DNA of 64,000 nt, from positions 1 through 64,000 of the forward strand of contig SAQG01000009.1 of assembly GCA_004020315.1 (NCBI GenBank). Direction: 5' to 3'. A model generated the notes under the pieces. That model worked only from the letters and a program-made list of their open reading frames with translations, did not search any database and had not been told where the DNA came from. Shown piece after piece: positions 17,126 through 26,349 of the stretch. Each line of letters starts with the position of its first letter. Positions within the stretch are counted from its first letter, which is position 1. Made by a program: the position numbers and the translations under genes. The DNA comes from Mesorhizobium sp. Its GTDB lineage: Bacteria; Pseudomonadota; Alphaproteobacteria; Rhizobiales; Rhizobiaceae.

Positions 17126-18442
17126 ATGACGAAACGCATCAAAACCCAATCCGCCCTCAAGGGCGTAACGCGCCGCGATTTCCTGATGATGAGCGCGGCC
17201 ACCGCGGCAACGCTGGCGGCGGCACGCGCGCTGCTGCCGTCCGGTGCCTATGCGGCGCCGGCAGCGCCGGAAGTCACCGGCGCCAAGCTCGGCTTCATCG
17301 CGCTGACCGATGCAGCGCCGCTGATGATCGCCAAGGAGAAGGGTCTGTTTGAAAAATTCGGCATGCCCGATGTCGAGGTGCTCAAGCAGGCCTCCTGGGG
17401 CGCGACACGCGACAATCTGATGCTCGGCGGCGAAGCCAACGGCATCGACGGCGCCCATATCCTGACGCCGATGCCTTACCTGATGCACACCGGCAAGGTG
17501 ACGCAGAACAACCAGCCGATGCCGATGGCGATTGTGGCTCGGCTCAACTACGACTGCCAGGCGATTTCCGTCGCGCAGGAATATGCCGGCACCGGCGTCG
17601 GCCTCGATGCCTCCAAGCTGAAGGACGCGTTTGCGGCCAAGAAGGCCGAAGGCATGGAGGTGAAAGCCGCCATGACCTTCCCGGGCGGCACCCATGATCT
17701 CTGGTTGCGCTACTGGCTGGCTGCCGGCGGCATCGATCCTGATAAGGATGTCTCGACCATCGTTGTGCCGCCGCCGCAGATGGTCGCCAACATGAAGGTC
17801 GGTAATATGGACGTGTTCTGCGTCGGCGAGCCGTGGAACGAGCAACTCGTCCATCAGGGCGTCGGCTTCACAGCCGCCACCACGGGCGAGTTGTGGAAAG
17901 GTCATCCGGAAAAGGCGCTCGGCCTGCGCGCCGCCTTTATCGACAAGAACCCGAACGCCACCAAGGCGATCCTGATGGCCGTCATGGAAGCCCAGCAATG
18001 GTGCGAAGCCATGGATAACAAGGACGAGATGGCAGCCATCATCGGCAAGCGGCAATGGATGAACGTGCCGACCGCCGACATCATCGGCCGCCTTAAGGGC
18101 GACATCAATTACGGCGACGACCGCGTCGCCACCGGCACCGACCTCTACATGAAGTTCTGGAAGGGCGGTGTGTCCTATCCGTTCAAGAGCCACGACAGCT
18201 GGTTCCTCGCCGAAAACATCCGCTGGGGCAAATTCGCGGCGACCACCGACATCAAGGCGCTGGTCGATCAAGTCAACCGCGAAGATCTGTGGCGCGAGGC
18301 GGCGAAGGATCTCGGCGTCGCTGCAGCCGACATCCCGGCGTCTTCATCGCGCGGTGTCGAGACCTTCTTCGACGGCAAGATCTTCGATCCGGCCAATCCG
18401 TCCGCCTATCTCGACAGCCTGAAGATCAAGGCATCGGCCTGA
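17126..18442 (+). CDS. nrtA: Nitrate ABC transporter substrate-binding protein
   Basis: 438 residues. A twin-arginine signal lies near residues 15-45 (VTRRDFLMMSAATAATLAAA with cleavage after AYA), so the protein is periplasmic. Mature features of the NrtA family include TDAAPLMIAKEKGLFEKFG, NGIDGAHILTPMPYLM and FPFKSHDSWFLAENIRWG-like elements. It binds nitrate (or nitrite) for NrtBC. The ATG at 17126 was preferred over 17120 because GGAG (17116-17119) is then six bases away rather than touching. Resembles NasS next door, but with the export signal NasS lacks. Confidence 0.94.
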   Translation: MTKRIKTQSALKGVTRRDFLMMSAATAATLAAARALLPSGAYAAPAAPEVTGAKLGFIALTDAAPLMIAKEKGLFEKFGMPDVEVLKQASWGATRDNLMLGGEANGIDGAHILTPMPYLMHTGKVTQNNQPMPMAIVARLNYDCQAISVAQEYAGTGVGLDASKLKDAFAAKKAEGMEVKAAMTFPGGTHDLWLRYWLAAGGIDPDKDVSTIVVPPPQMVANMKVGNMDVFCVGEPWNEQLVHQGVGFTAATTGELWKGHPEKALGLRAAFIDKNPNATKAILMAVMEAQQWCEAMDNKDEMAAIIGKRQWMNVPTADIIGRLKGDINYGDDRVATGTDLYMKFWKGGVSYPFKSHDSWFLAENIRWGKFAATTDIKALVDQVNREDLWREAAKDLGVAAADIPASSSRGVETFFDGKIFDPANPSAYLDSLKIKASA

Positions 18443-18508
18443 CGTCGCCGGCAAGCGGCGCCAGTGGCGCCGCCTGAAACGCCAATGCTCAAGGAGCTTT
18501 TTGCGAAA

Positions 18509-19405
18509 ATGTCTATTCAAGTCATCGAGGACACCAAGGTCAAGGCGTTCCCCACGCCTGCCAAGCCTGCAGAGGTCATAGCTTTCACCGCCAAGGTGAG
18601 GCGCCGCTTCGATTCCGCCGCGATCGCCGGCAAGCTGGCGAGCACGCTGGTGCCGCCGGCAGTCGTCATCGTCGTCATGCTCGTCATCTGGCAGATCGCC
18701 TGCTCGTCGCCCAACGCCAGCTTGCCGCCACCTAGCCAGGTATGGAACGAGGCCTACGATCTGATAGCCCATCCGTTCTTCGACTATGGTCCGCAGGATA
18801 TCGGACTGGCCTGGCGGGTGCTGATCTCGCTGCAGCGCGTCGCCATCGGCTTCGGCCTGGCTGCAATCGTCGGCGTTGCGCTCGGCGCGCTGGTCGGCCA
18901 GTCGATCTGGGCGATGCGCGGCCTCGACCCTGTGTTCCAGATCCTGCGCACCGTGCCGCCGCTCGCCTGGCTGCCGCTGTCGCTGGCCGCCTTCCGCGAT
19001 TCCAGCCCATCGGCGATCTTCGTCATCTTCATTACCTCGATCTGGCCGGTGATCATCAACACCGCCGTCGGCGTCCGCAACATTCCGGAGGATTATCGCA
19101 ACGTCTCCCGTATCCTCAGGCTCAACCAGCTCGAGTTCTTCGTGAAGATCATGGTGCCGGCCGCGGCACCTTACATCTTCACCGGCTTGCGCATCGGCAT
19201 CGGCCTGTCCTGGCTTGCCATCGTCGCCGCCGAAATGCTGACAGGCGGCGTCGGAATCGGCTTCTTCATCTGGGATGCCTGGAACTCGTCGCGGCTGCCC
19301 GACATCATCGTTGCGCTCGCCTATATCGGCGTCACCGGCTTTTGCCTCGATCGCCTGGTCGCGGCGGTCGGCGCCTTTGTCACCCGCGGCACAACGGCAA
19401 AGTGA
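18509..19405 (+). CDS. nrtB: Nitrate ABC transporter permease
   Basis: 298 residues of the NrtB/SsuC-type permease family. About six helices (near 50-72, 107-140, 148-170, 178-200, 225-250, 265-290) and the EAA-type loop PEDYRNVSRILRLNQLEFFVKIMVPAAAPYIF. Start chosen at ATG 18509 because relatives begin MSIQVIEDTKV; AGGAG lies 12 bases upstream, further than ideal, and ATG 18485 is an alternative giving eight more residues. Forms the inner-membrane channel for nitrate with NrtC. Confidence 0.92.
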   Translation: MSIQVIEDTKVKAFPTPAKPAEVIAFTAKVRRRFDSAAIAGKLASTLVPPAVVIVVMLVIWQIACSSPNASLPPPSQVWNEAYDLIAHPFFDYGPQDIGLAWRVLISLQRVAIGFGLAAIVGVALGALVGQSIWAMRGLDPVFQILRTVPPLAWLPLSLAAFRDSSPSAIFVIFITSIWPVIINTAVGVRNIPEDYRNVSRILRLNQLEFFVKIMVPAAAPYIFTGLRIGIGLSWLAIVAAEMLTGGVGIGFFIWDAWNSSRLPDIIVALAYIGVTGFCLDRLVAAVGAFVTRGTTAK

Positions 19406-19415
19406 GGAGAGGGCA

Positions 19416-20213
19416 ATGACGGCCTATCTGAAACTCGACCATATCGACAAGTCCTTCGCCCGCGGCGGCCAGGTCAGCGAGGTGCTGAAAGACATCCGGC
19501 TAACCATCGACAAGGGCGAATTCGTCTCGATCATTGGCCATTCCGGCTGCGGAAAGTCGACCTTGCTCAACCTGATCGCCGGGCTGACGAAAGTAACCTC
19601 CGGCGCGGTCCTGCTCGAAGACAAGGAGGTCGACAGCCCCGGTCCTGAACGCGCCGTGGTGTTCCAGAACCACAGCCTGCTGCCGTGGCTCACCGTCTAC
19701 GAAAACATCAATCTCGCGGTGTCTAAGGTCTTCGGCCGCACCAGGAGCCGGGCCGAACGGCACGATTGGATCATGCGTAATCTCGACCTCGTGCAGATGG
19801 CACACGCCAGGGACAAGCGGCCCGCTGAGATATCGGGCGGCATGAAGCAGCGCGTCGGCATCGCCCGCGCACTGGCCATGGAACCGAAGATCCTGCTGCT
19901 CGACGAACCGTTCGGTGCGCTCGACGCACTGACCCGCGCGCATCTGCAGGACGCTGTGATGGATATCCATTCGAGGCTTGGCTCGACGACAATCATGATC
20001 ACCCACGACGTCGACGAGGCGGTGCTGTTGTCCGATCGCATCGTCATGATGACCAACGGTCCGGCGGCGACCATCGGCGAGGTGCTTCCCGTGCCGTTGG
20101 CCCGGCCGCGCCACCGCGTCGAGCTTTCCTCCGACCGGACCTTCCTGCGCTGCCGCGAAGCGGTGCTGAAGTTCCTCTACGAACGCCACCGCTTCGTCGA
20201 AGCCGCGGAGTAG
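19416..20213 (+). CDS. nrtC: Nitrate ABC transporter ATP-binding protein
   Basis: 265 residues. Walker A GHSGCGKST near 41-49, Q-loop VVFQNHSLLPWLT, signature ISGGMKQR, Walker B ILLLDEPFGALD and switch ITHDVDEA are all present. It lacks the C-terminal NrtA-like regulatory domain of cyanobacterial NrtC, as is normal in proteobacteria. Begins ten bases after nrtB behind GAGGAGAGGG. Energises nitrate import. Confidence 0.95.
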   Translation: MTAYLKLDHIDKSFARGGQVSEVLKDIRLTIDKGEFVSIIGHSGCGKSTLLNLIAGLTKVTSGAVLLEDKEVDSPGPERAVVFQNHSLLPWLTVYENINLAVSKVFGRTRSRAERHDWIMRNLDLVQMAHARDKRPAEISGGMKQRVGIARALAMEPKILLLDEPFGALDALTRAHLQDAVMDIHSRLGSTTIMITHDVDEAVLLSDRIVMMTNGPAATIGEVLPVPLARPRHRVELSSDRTFLRCREAVLKFLYERHRFVEAAE

Positions 20214-20217
20214 CTCA

Positions 20218-22668
20218 ATGACCGAAAAACTCGTCATCATCGGCAACGGCATGGCGCCCGGGCGGATGCTGGAGCATCTCTTCGAACAGGCGCCCGGTCG
20301 TTACCAGGTCACCATCTTCAACGCCGAGCCGCGCGTCAATTACGACCGCATCATGCTGTCGCCGGTGCTGTCCGGCGAGAAGGCTTTTGAGGAAATCATC
20401 ATCCATGGTGACGGCTGGTACATCGCCAACGGCATCACCCTCTACAAGGGCCACAAGATCGTCGCCATCGACCGGACAGCGAAGACCGTCACCTCCGACC
20501 ACGGCGTCACCGAGCCCTATGACAAGCTCGTCATCGCCACCGGCTCGGTGCCGTTCATCATTCCGGTGCCCGGCCACGATCTGCCGGGCGTGCTCACCTA
20601 TCGCGATCTCGACGACGTCCAGGCCATGCTGCTTGCCGCCCAGTCGCGGGCCAAGGCCGTGGTCATCGGCGGCGGCCTGCTCGGGCTGGAGGCGGCAGCG
20701 GGCTTGAACTCGCAAGGCATGGACGTCACCGTGCTGCATGTCATGCCGACGCTGATGGAGCGCCAGCTCGATCCGGCCGCCGGCTATCTCTTGCAGCGCG
20801 CCGTCGAACAGCGCGGCATCAAGGTCATCACCAAGGCCAACACCCAGGCGATCACAGGCAAGGGCAAGGTCGAGCAGGTGGAGCTTGCCGACGGAACCGT
20901 CATTCCGGCGACGCTGGTCGTCATGGCGGTGGGGATCAGGCCGAATGCGGCGCTGGCGAAGGAAGCCGGCATTGCCGTCAATCGCGGCATCGTCGTCGAT
21001 GCCGGCATGCGCAGCAACGATCCCGACATCTACGCGCTCGGCGAATGCGCCGAGGTCAACGGACAGGTTTACGGGCTGGTTGCGCCGCTGTACGAGATGG
21101 CGCGCGTCGCGGCCAGCCAGCTTGCCGGCAACGAGGCGGCGGCTTTCGTCCATATGGACACGCCGACCAAGCTCAAGGTCACCGGCATCGAGCTGTTCTC
21201 GCTCGGCGACTTCGCCGAGGGCGAGGACCGCCAGGAGATCGTGCTGCGCGACGCCGCCGCCGGCGTCTACAAGCGGCTGGTACTCAAGGACGATCGCATC
21301 ATCGGCACCGTGCTTTATGGCGAGACGGCGGACGGCGCCTGGTTCAACGACCTCAAGAAGAAGCAGACCGACATATCGCAAATGCGCGATACGCTTATTT
21401 TCGGTCAGTCATACCAGGGAGGCGCCTCCCTGGACCCTATGGCGGCCGTTGCAGCCTTGCCGGATGATGCGGAAATCTGCGGCTGCAACGGCGTTTGCAA
21501 AGGAAAGATCACTGGCGCGATCACGGCCAAGGGCCTGACCTCGCTGGACGACGTGCGTGCCCACACCAAGGCGTCCGCATCCTGCGGCTCCTGCACCGGG
21601 CTGGTCGAGAAGCTGATGGTGCTGACCATCGGCGACAAATACAATCCGGCGGCTGTGCAGCCGATGTGCGGCTGCACCACGCTCGGCCATGACGAAGTCC
21701 GCCGGCTAATCAAGGCCAAGGGCCTGAAGACCATTCCGGCGGTCATGCAGGAACTGGAATGGACCACCTCCTGCGGCTGCGCCAAATGCCGGCCGGCGCT
21801 CAACTACTATCTCGTCTGCGACTGGCCGGATGAGTATGCCGACGACTACCAGTCGCGCTTCATCAACGAGCGCGTCCACGCCAACATCCAGAAGGACGGC
21901 ACCTATTCGGTGGTGCCGCGCATGTGGGGTGGCGTCACTAATGCCGCCGAACTGCGCGCCATCGCCGACGTCGTCGACAAGTTCGAGATCCCGATGGTCA
22001 AGGTCACCGGTGGCCAGCGCATCGACATGCTCGGCATCCGCAAGGAGGACCTGCCGGCGGTGTGGGCCGATCTCGGTCAGGCCGGCTTCGTGTCCGGCCA
22101 CGCCTATGCCAAGGGACTGCGCACGGTAAAGACCTGCGTCGGTTCGGACTGGTGCCGCTTCGGCACGCAGGATTCGACAGGGTTCGGCGTCCGAATCGAA
22201 AAATTCATGTGGGGCTCGTGGACCCCCGCCAAGGTCAAGATGGCGGTGTCGGGCTGCCCGAGGAACTGTGCGGAGGCAACCTGCAAGGATGTCGGCGTGA
22301 TCTGCGTCGATTCGGGCTACGAGATCCATTTCGCCGGGGCCGCCGGCCTCGACATCAAGGGCACCGAGGTGCTCGGCCTGGTCAAGACCGAGGACGAGGC
22401 GCTCGAGCACATCGTGGCGTTGACGCAGATGTATCGCGAACAGGGCCGCTATCTCGAGCGCATCTACAAATGGGCCAAGCGCATCGGCATCGCCGAAATC
22501 AAGCGCCAGATCATGGACGATGGCGAGAAGCGCAAGGCCTATTTCGACCGCTTCGTCTTTTCGCAGAAATTCGCGCAGGTCGATCCGTGGTCGGAACGCG
22601 TTTCCGGCAAGGACAAGCACGAATTCCGGCCGATGGCTTCGGTCGGCTTCGCGCAGGCGGCGGAGTAA
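20218..22668 (+). CDS. nirB: Assimilatory nitrite reductase (NADH), large subunit
   Basis: 816 residues. N-terminal FAD/NADH domains of the pyridine-nucleotide disulfide type (VIIGNGMAPGRMLEHL at 6-21; NAD motif AVVIGGGLLGLEAAAGL near 145). Next comes a BFD-like [2Fe-2S] domain (CGCNGVCKGKITGAI near 421 and SCGSCTGL) and a second Cys group (CGCAKCRP). Last is a C-terminal sirohaem/[4Fe-4S] domain with TCVGSDWCRFG and GCPRNCAEATCKD. It reduces nitrite to ammonium with NADH. Starts four bases after the nrtC stop, with GGAG in the end of nrtC as ribosome site. Full length. Confidence 0.97.
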   Translation: MTEKLVIIGNGMAPGRMLEHLFEQAPGRYQVTIFNAEPRVNYDRIMLSPVLSGEKAFEEIIIHGDGWYIANGITLYKGHKIVAIDRTAKTVTSDHGVTEPYDKLVIATGSVPFIIPVPGHDLPGVLTYRDLDDVQAMLLAAQSRAKAVVIGGGLLGLEAAAGLNSQGMDVTVLHVMPTLMERQLDPAAGYLLQRAVEQRGIKVITKANTQAITGKGKVEQVELADGTVIPATLVVMAVGIRPNAALAKEAGIAVNRGIVVDAGMRSNDPDIYALGECAEVNGQVYGLVAPLYEMARVAASQLAGNEAAAFVHMDTPTKLKVTGIELFSLGDFAEGEDRQEIVLRDAAAGVYKRLVLKDDRIIGTVLYGETADGAWFNDLKKKQTDISQMRDTLIFGQSYQGGASLDPMAAVAALPDDAEICGCNGVCKGKITGAITAKGLTSLDDVRAHTKASASCGSCTGLVEKLMVLTIGDKYNPAAVQPMCGCTTLGHDEVRRLIKAKGLKTIPAVMQELEWTTSCGCAKCRPALNYYLVCDWPDEYADDYQSRFINERVHANIQKDGTYSVVPRMWGGVTNAAELRAIADVVDKFEIPMVKVTGGQRIDMLGIRKEDLPAVWADLGQAGFVSGHAYAKGLRTVKTCVGSDWCRFGTQDSTGFGVRIEKFMWGSWTPAKVKMAVSGCPRNCAEATCKDVGVICVDSGYEIHFAGAAGLDIKGTEVLGLVKTEDEALEHIVALTQMYREQGRYLERIYKWAKRIGIAEIKRQIMDDGEKRKAYFDRFVFSQKFAQVDPWSERVSGKDKHEFRPMASVGFAQAAE

Positions 22669-22670
22669 TC

Positions 22671-23003
22671 ATGATGAACTGGGTATCAATCGGCTCGATA
22701 TCGGACATTCCGCGCCGCGGCGCGCGCTGCGTCGCCACGCCCCAGGGCAAGATCGCCGTCTTCCGCACGGCAGACGATCAGGTCTTCGCTATCGACGACC
22801 ATTGTCCGCATAAGGGCGGACCGCTCTCGCAGGGCATCGTCCACGGCGCGGCGGTGACCTGTCCCCTGCACAATTGGGTGATCTCGCTGGAGACCGGCAA
22901 GGCGCTTGGCGCCGACGAAGGTGCGGTGCGCACCATTCCGGTGCGGATCGAGGGCGAGCGTCTGTTCATTGCGCTGGAAGCGCTGGCCAGTCGCGCGGCC
23001 TGA
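22671..23003 (+). CDS. nirD: Nitrite reductase small subunit (Rieske-like)
   Basis: 110 residues with the Rieske fold. The two ligand boxes CPHKG (near 43) and CPLHNW (near 64) retain Cys and His in this copy, so an iron-sulfur cluster is possible, although some NirD proteins have lost theirs. Pairs with NirB. Starts two bases after nirB; ATG 22671 or 22674 could be used with the GGAG at 22662-22665. Confidence 0.95.
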   Translation: MMNWVSIGSISDIPRRGARCVATPQGKIAVFRTADDQVFAIDDHCPHKGGPLSQGIVHGAAVTCPLHNWVISLETGKALGADEGAVRTIPVRIEGERLFIALEALASRAA

Positions 23004-23005
23004 GC

Positions 23006-25729
23006 ATGAAGATCGACGAAGCGCGCGAGGTGAGGACCACCTGCCCCTATTGCGGGGTGGGCTGCGGCGTGCTGGCGAAGGTCGCCGCGAACGGGGAGGT
23101 AACCGTTCGCGGCGACCCTCACCATCCGGCGAATTTCGGCCGGCTCTGCTCCAAGGGCTCGGCGCTGGCCGAGACGATCGACCTCGACGGCAGGTTGCTC
23201 TATCCGGAGATCCACGGTCACCGCACCGACTGGGACGAAGCGCTCGACCTGGTCGCCTCGACCTTCTCGAGGACCATCGCCGAGCACGGCCCCGACGCGG
23301 TGGCCTTCTACGTCTCCGGCCAGTTGCTGACCGAGGACTATTACGTCGCCAACAAGCTGATGAAAGGCTTCATCGGTTCGGCCAACATCGACACCAATTC
23401 GCGCCTGTGCATGGCCTCATCGGTTGCCGGCCACCGCCGCGCCTTCGGCTCCGACACGGTGCCGGGCGGCTACGAGGATCTGGACCTTGCCGACCTGATC
23501 GTGCTGGTCGGCTCCAATCTCGCCTGGTGCCATCCCGTGCTCTACCAGCGCATCGCCGCGGCCAGGGAAAAACGGCCCGAAATGAAGGTGGTGCTGATCG
23601 ATCCGCGCCGCACCATGACCGCAGACATCGCCGACATTCATCTGGCGATCGCGCCCGATGGCGACGTCGCGCTGTTCACCGGCCTGCTTGCCTATCTTGG
23701 TGAACAGGCCGTACTGGACCACGCCTATATCGCAGCACACACGACGGGCTTTGACGGCGCGATTGCCGCCGCCTCGGCGCTCGACCTTGCCGGCATTGCC
23801 GCTGCCACGGGTCTCGGCGAGGACGAGCTTGTCCGCTTCTACGGCCTGTTTGCCGCGACGGCCAAAACGGTGACCGTCTACAGCCAGGGCGTGAACCAGT
23901 CGTCGTCGGGCACCGACAAGGTCAATGCCATCATCAACTGTCATCTCGCCACCGGCCGTATCGGCAAGCCCGGCGCCGGGCCGTTTTCAGTGACCGGCCA
24001 GCCCAACGCCATGGGCGGCCGCGAGGTCGGCGGCCTGGCCAACATGCTGGCCGCCCATATGGAGATCGAAAACCCCGAGCACCGCAACCGCGTGCAGCGT
24101 TTCTGGGGAGCGCCGGCCATCGCCGAAAAACCGGGCCTGAAGGCGGTCGAGATGTTCCAGGCCGTGGCAGACGGGCGGATCAAGGCGCTGTGGATCATGG
24201 CGACCAACCCGGTCGATTCGATGCCGGACGCCAATGCCGTCGAGGCGGCGATCAAGGCCTGCCCGTTTGTCGTGGTGTCGGACGTGCTGGCCAAGACCGA
24301 TACGGTCCGCCACGCCCATGTCCGGCTGCCCGCCGCCGCATGGGGCGAGAAGGGCGGCAGCGTAACCAATTCGGAGCGCCGCATCTCGCGCCAGCGCGCC
24401 TTTTTGCCGGTACCCGGCGAGGCAAGAGTCGACTGGTGGATCATTGCCGAAGTGGGCAAGCGGATGGGTTTTGGCGAAGCGTTTTCGCATGCGTCGCCGG
24501 TCGATATCTTCGCCGAGCACGCCGCGCTGTCGGCATTCGAGAATGACGGCTCCCGCGATTTCGACATCGGCGCCTATGGCCACATTGATGCTGAGGACTA
24601 CGAGGATTTGGCGCCTTTCCAGTGGCCAGCGCCGAGCCCAGGCACAGAGGGGGGTGCTCAGGCTGAAAGTGAGAAAGACTTGGGCGTTCAGGCAAGACGT
24701 GCCTCACCCAGCACCCGCTTCTTCGCCAACGGCAACTTCTACACACCCGATGGCAAAGCGCGCTTCATCCCGATCCGTCCAGTTCCGCAAACCCGCACGA
24801 ACGAAAAATTCCCGCTCGTCCTCAACACCGGACGGGTTCGCGACCACTGGCACACCATGACGCGGACCGGCAAGAGCCAGCGCCTGTCCCAGCACATGGC
24901 CGAGCCTTTCGTCGAAATCCACCCGGCGGATGCGCAGCACTTCGGTATCGGCGACGCCGACATCGTCCGCGTCTCGACTGTGGACGGTGAGGTGCTGGTT
25001 CGCGCGCTGGTGACAGCGCGGCAGCGATCAGGCTCGATCTTCGTGCCGATGCACTGGACGGACCAGTTCTCAGCGCGCGCTCGCGTTGATGCGCTGGTGG
25101 CGCCCATCACCGATGCGATTTCAGGCCAGCCGGCCTTGAAGAATATTGCCGCCCGCGTCGAACGCTTTGCTGCCGCCGCCTTCGGCTTCGCGGTGCTTGC
25201 CGAGCGGCCGGCCTCGATCGACGCCGATTATTGGAGCCTCGCCCGCTGCGCCGCCGGCTGGCGCCTCGAGCTTGCGCTGGAAGCTGGGCGGGACTGGACG
25301 GCTTTCGCAGCCTCGCTTTTTGGCGCGGACGCGCTAGGCGAGACGCTCGCCTATCATGACGTCGCCGGCGGGCACTACCGCTTCGCCCGCTTCGCCGGCA
25401 GCCGGCTGGCTGGCGCGCTTTATTTTGCGTCCAAGCCGGTCGCGGTGTCGCGCAGTTGGGCCGTGGAGCAGTTGCGCGCCGACCATGCCGATCGGCGCGG
25501 GCGGCTGGCGATCGTGGCTGGGCGGCCGGGCGGCAATACCGTCGATCGTGGCGCCGTCGTCTGCTCCTGTTTCGGGGTCGGCGCCAATCAGATCGCGGAC
25601 GCGGTGCGCGGCGGCTGCGTAAGCGTCGAAGCGATCGGCGCCACCTTGCATGCCGGCACGAACTGCGGCTCCTGCCGCGCCGAGATCAGGACCATCATCG
25701 AGGCGCGACGGCTTCAAGCGGCGGAGTGA
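23006..25729 (+). CDS. nasA: Assimilatory nitrate reductase, catalytic subunit
   Basis: 907 residues. N-terminal [4Fe-4S] motif CPYCGVGCGVL (residues 13-23 with a later Cys in GRLCSKGS), molybdopterin-binding domains (SNLAWCHPVLYQRI, NINCHLATGRIGKPGAG-like, GQPNAMGGREVGGLANML), and a C-terminal BFD-type [2Fe-2S] module (CSCFGVGANQIADAVRGGCV, then GTNCGSCRAEI). It reduces nitrate to nitrite in the cytoplasm. Starts two bases after the nirD stop and ends the operon. Around residues 540-570 there is an atypical Pro/Gly/Ser/Glu-rich stretch (24630-24712) that resembles an in-frame repeat insertion. Confidence 0.96.
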   Translation: MKIDEAREVRTTCPYCGVGCGVLAKVAANGEVTVRGDPHHPANFGRLCSKGSALAETIDLDGRLLYPEIHGHRTDWDEALDLVASTFSRTIAEHGPDAVAFYVSGQLLTEDYYVANKLMKGFIGSANIDTNSRLCMASSVAGHRRAFGSDTVPGGYEDLDLADLIVLVGSNLAWCHPVLYQRIAAAREKRPEMKVVLIDPRRTMTADIADIHLAIAPDGDVALFTGLLAYLGEQAVLDHAYIAAHTTGFDGAIAAASALDLAGIAAATGLGEDELVRFYGLFAATAKTVTVYSQGVNQSSSGTDKVNAIINCHLATGRIGKPGAGPFSVTGQPNAMGGREVGGLANMLAAHMEIENPEHRNRVQRFWGAPAIAEKPGLKAVEMFQAVADGRIKALWIMATNPVDSMPDANAVEAAIKACPFVVVSDVLAKTDTVRHAHVRLPAAAWGEKGGSVTNSERRISRQRAFLPVPGEARVDWWIIAEVGKRMGFGEAFSHASPVDIFAEHAALSAFENDGSRDFDIGAYGHIDAEDYEDLAPFQWPAPSPGTEGGAQAESEKDLGVQARRASPSTRFFANGNFYTPDGKARFIPIRPVPQTRTNEKFPLVLNTGRVRDHWHTMTRTGKSQRLSQHMAEPFVEIHPADAQHFGIGDADIVRVSTVDGEVLVRALVTARQRSGSIFVPMHWTDQFSARARVDALVAPITDAISGQPALKNIAARVERFAAAAFGFAVLAERPASIDADYWSLARCAAGWRLELALEAGRDWTAFAASLFGADALGETLAYHDVAGGHYRFARFAGSRLAGALYFASKPVAVSRSWAVEQLRADHADRRGRLAIVAGRPGGNTVDRGAVVCSCFGVGANQIADAVRGGCVSVEAIGATLHAGTNCGSCRAEIRTIIEARRLQAAE
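24630..24712. repeat. Possible in-frame repeat insertion within nasA
   Basis: The DNA from about AGCGCCGAGCCCAGGCACAG to GCCTCACCC encodes a low-complexity linker between two conserved domains and contains CAGAGGGGGG-TGCT, shared with the intergenic repeat at 10314-10360. GTGCTCAGGC and GTGAGGCACG-like arms give partial symmetry. Boundaries are estimates. Confidence 0.35.
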
Positions 25730-25832
25730 GGGCGTCGAGAAACTCGGTCACACCGAGCCTCGCCGCTTACCAGCAATTTACAAACCATGGGCTACCAACG
25801 TCCTTATTCGATTCGTTCCGAACAGGACCCTT

Positions 25833-26318
25833 ATGAGCAAAGCCCTCACTTCATTCGCATTGGTGGCCATATTGACGGCTTTGCTGATGGCTCTCAGCCT
25901 GGCAGTGGCCAGGCATGGCTATCCTTATGGTGCGATCGGCGCAAAACGCCTGGACGACGTCGCCGATGCCGAAACGTTTATCCCGCTCGCGGCCGTGTAT
26001 TTCTTCAGCGCGCTGCTGATGATGATCCTGCCGATCAGGGCCGCCGGCGTCGTCCTGACGAACGCCGCGGATGCGGTCTTCTGGACAGTCATCGTGTTGT
26101 TTGCGGCTATCATTGGTTGCCTCGCCGCCAGATGGGCTTTCGATCGAAGCAATATCCTGCCGGCACTGCTGAATTGGCGCTTCCTGTTTGTCGCAGCCGT
26201 CGTCGTATGCCATCTCTTCATGAATGAGCTGCGCCGCAACATCCTGCTGAGAAGCCTGTTCTTTGTCGTCTTCGTCGCAGCGACGCTGGCCTGCCTGTTC
26301 TGGTCATTCACCATCTGA
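25833..26318 (+). CDS. Hypothetical five-helix membrane protein
   Basis: 161 residues, preceded by AGGA seven bases upstream. Hydrophobic segments near 7-27, 49-68, 80-104, 115-131 and 139-158 suggest five membrane helices. No catalytic or transport motif is recognised. It follows nasA by about 100 bp on the same strand but has no obvious nitrogen link. Convergent with the hydroxyacid dehydrogenase gene downstream. Confidence 0.7.
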   Translation: MSKALTSFALVAILTALLMALSLAVARHGYPYGAIGAKRLDDVADAETFIPLAAVYFFSALLMMILPIRAAGVVLTNAADAVFWTVIVLFAAIIGCLAARWAFDRSNILPALLNWRFLFVAAVVVCHLFMNELRRNILLRSLFFVVFVAATLACLFWSFTI

Positions 26319-26349
26319 GAAACCCGTGCAGGCGCCGGGATGGACGGCT

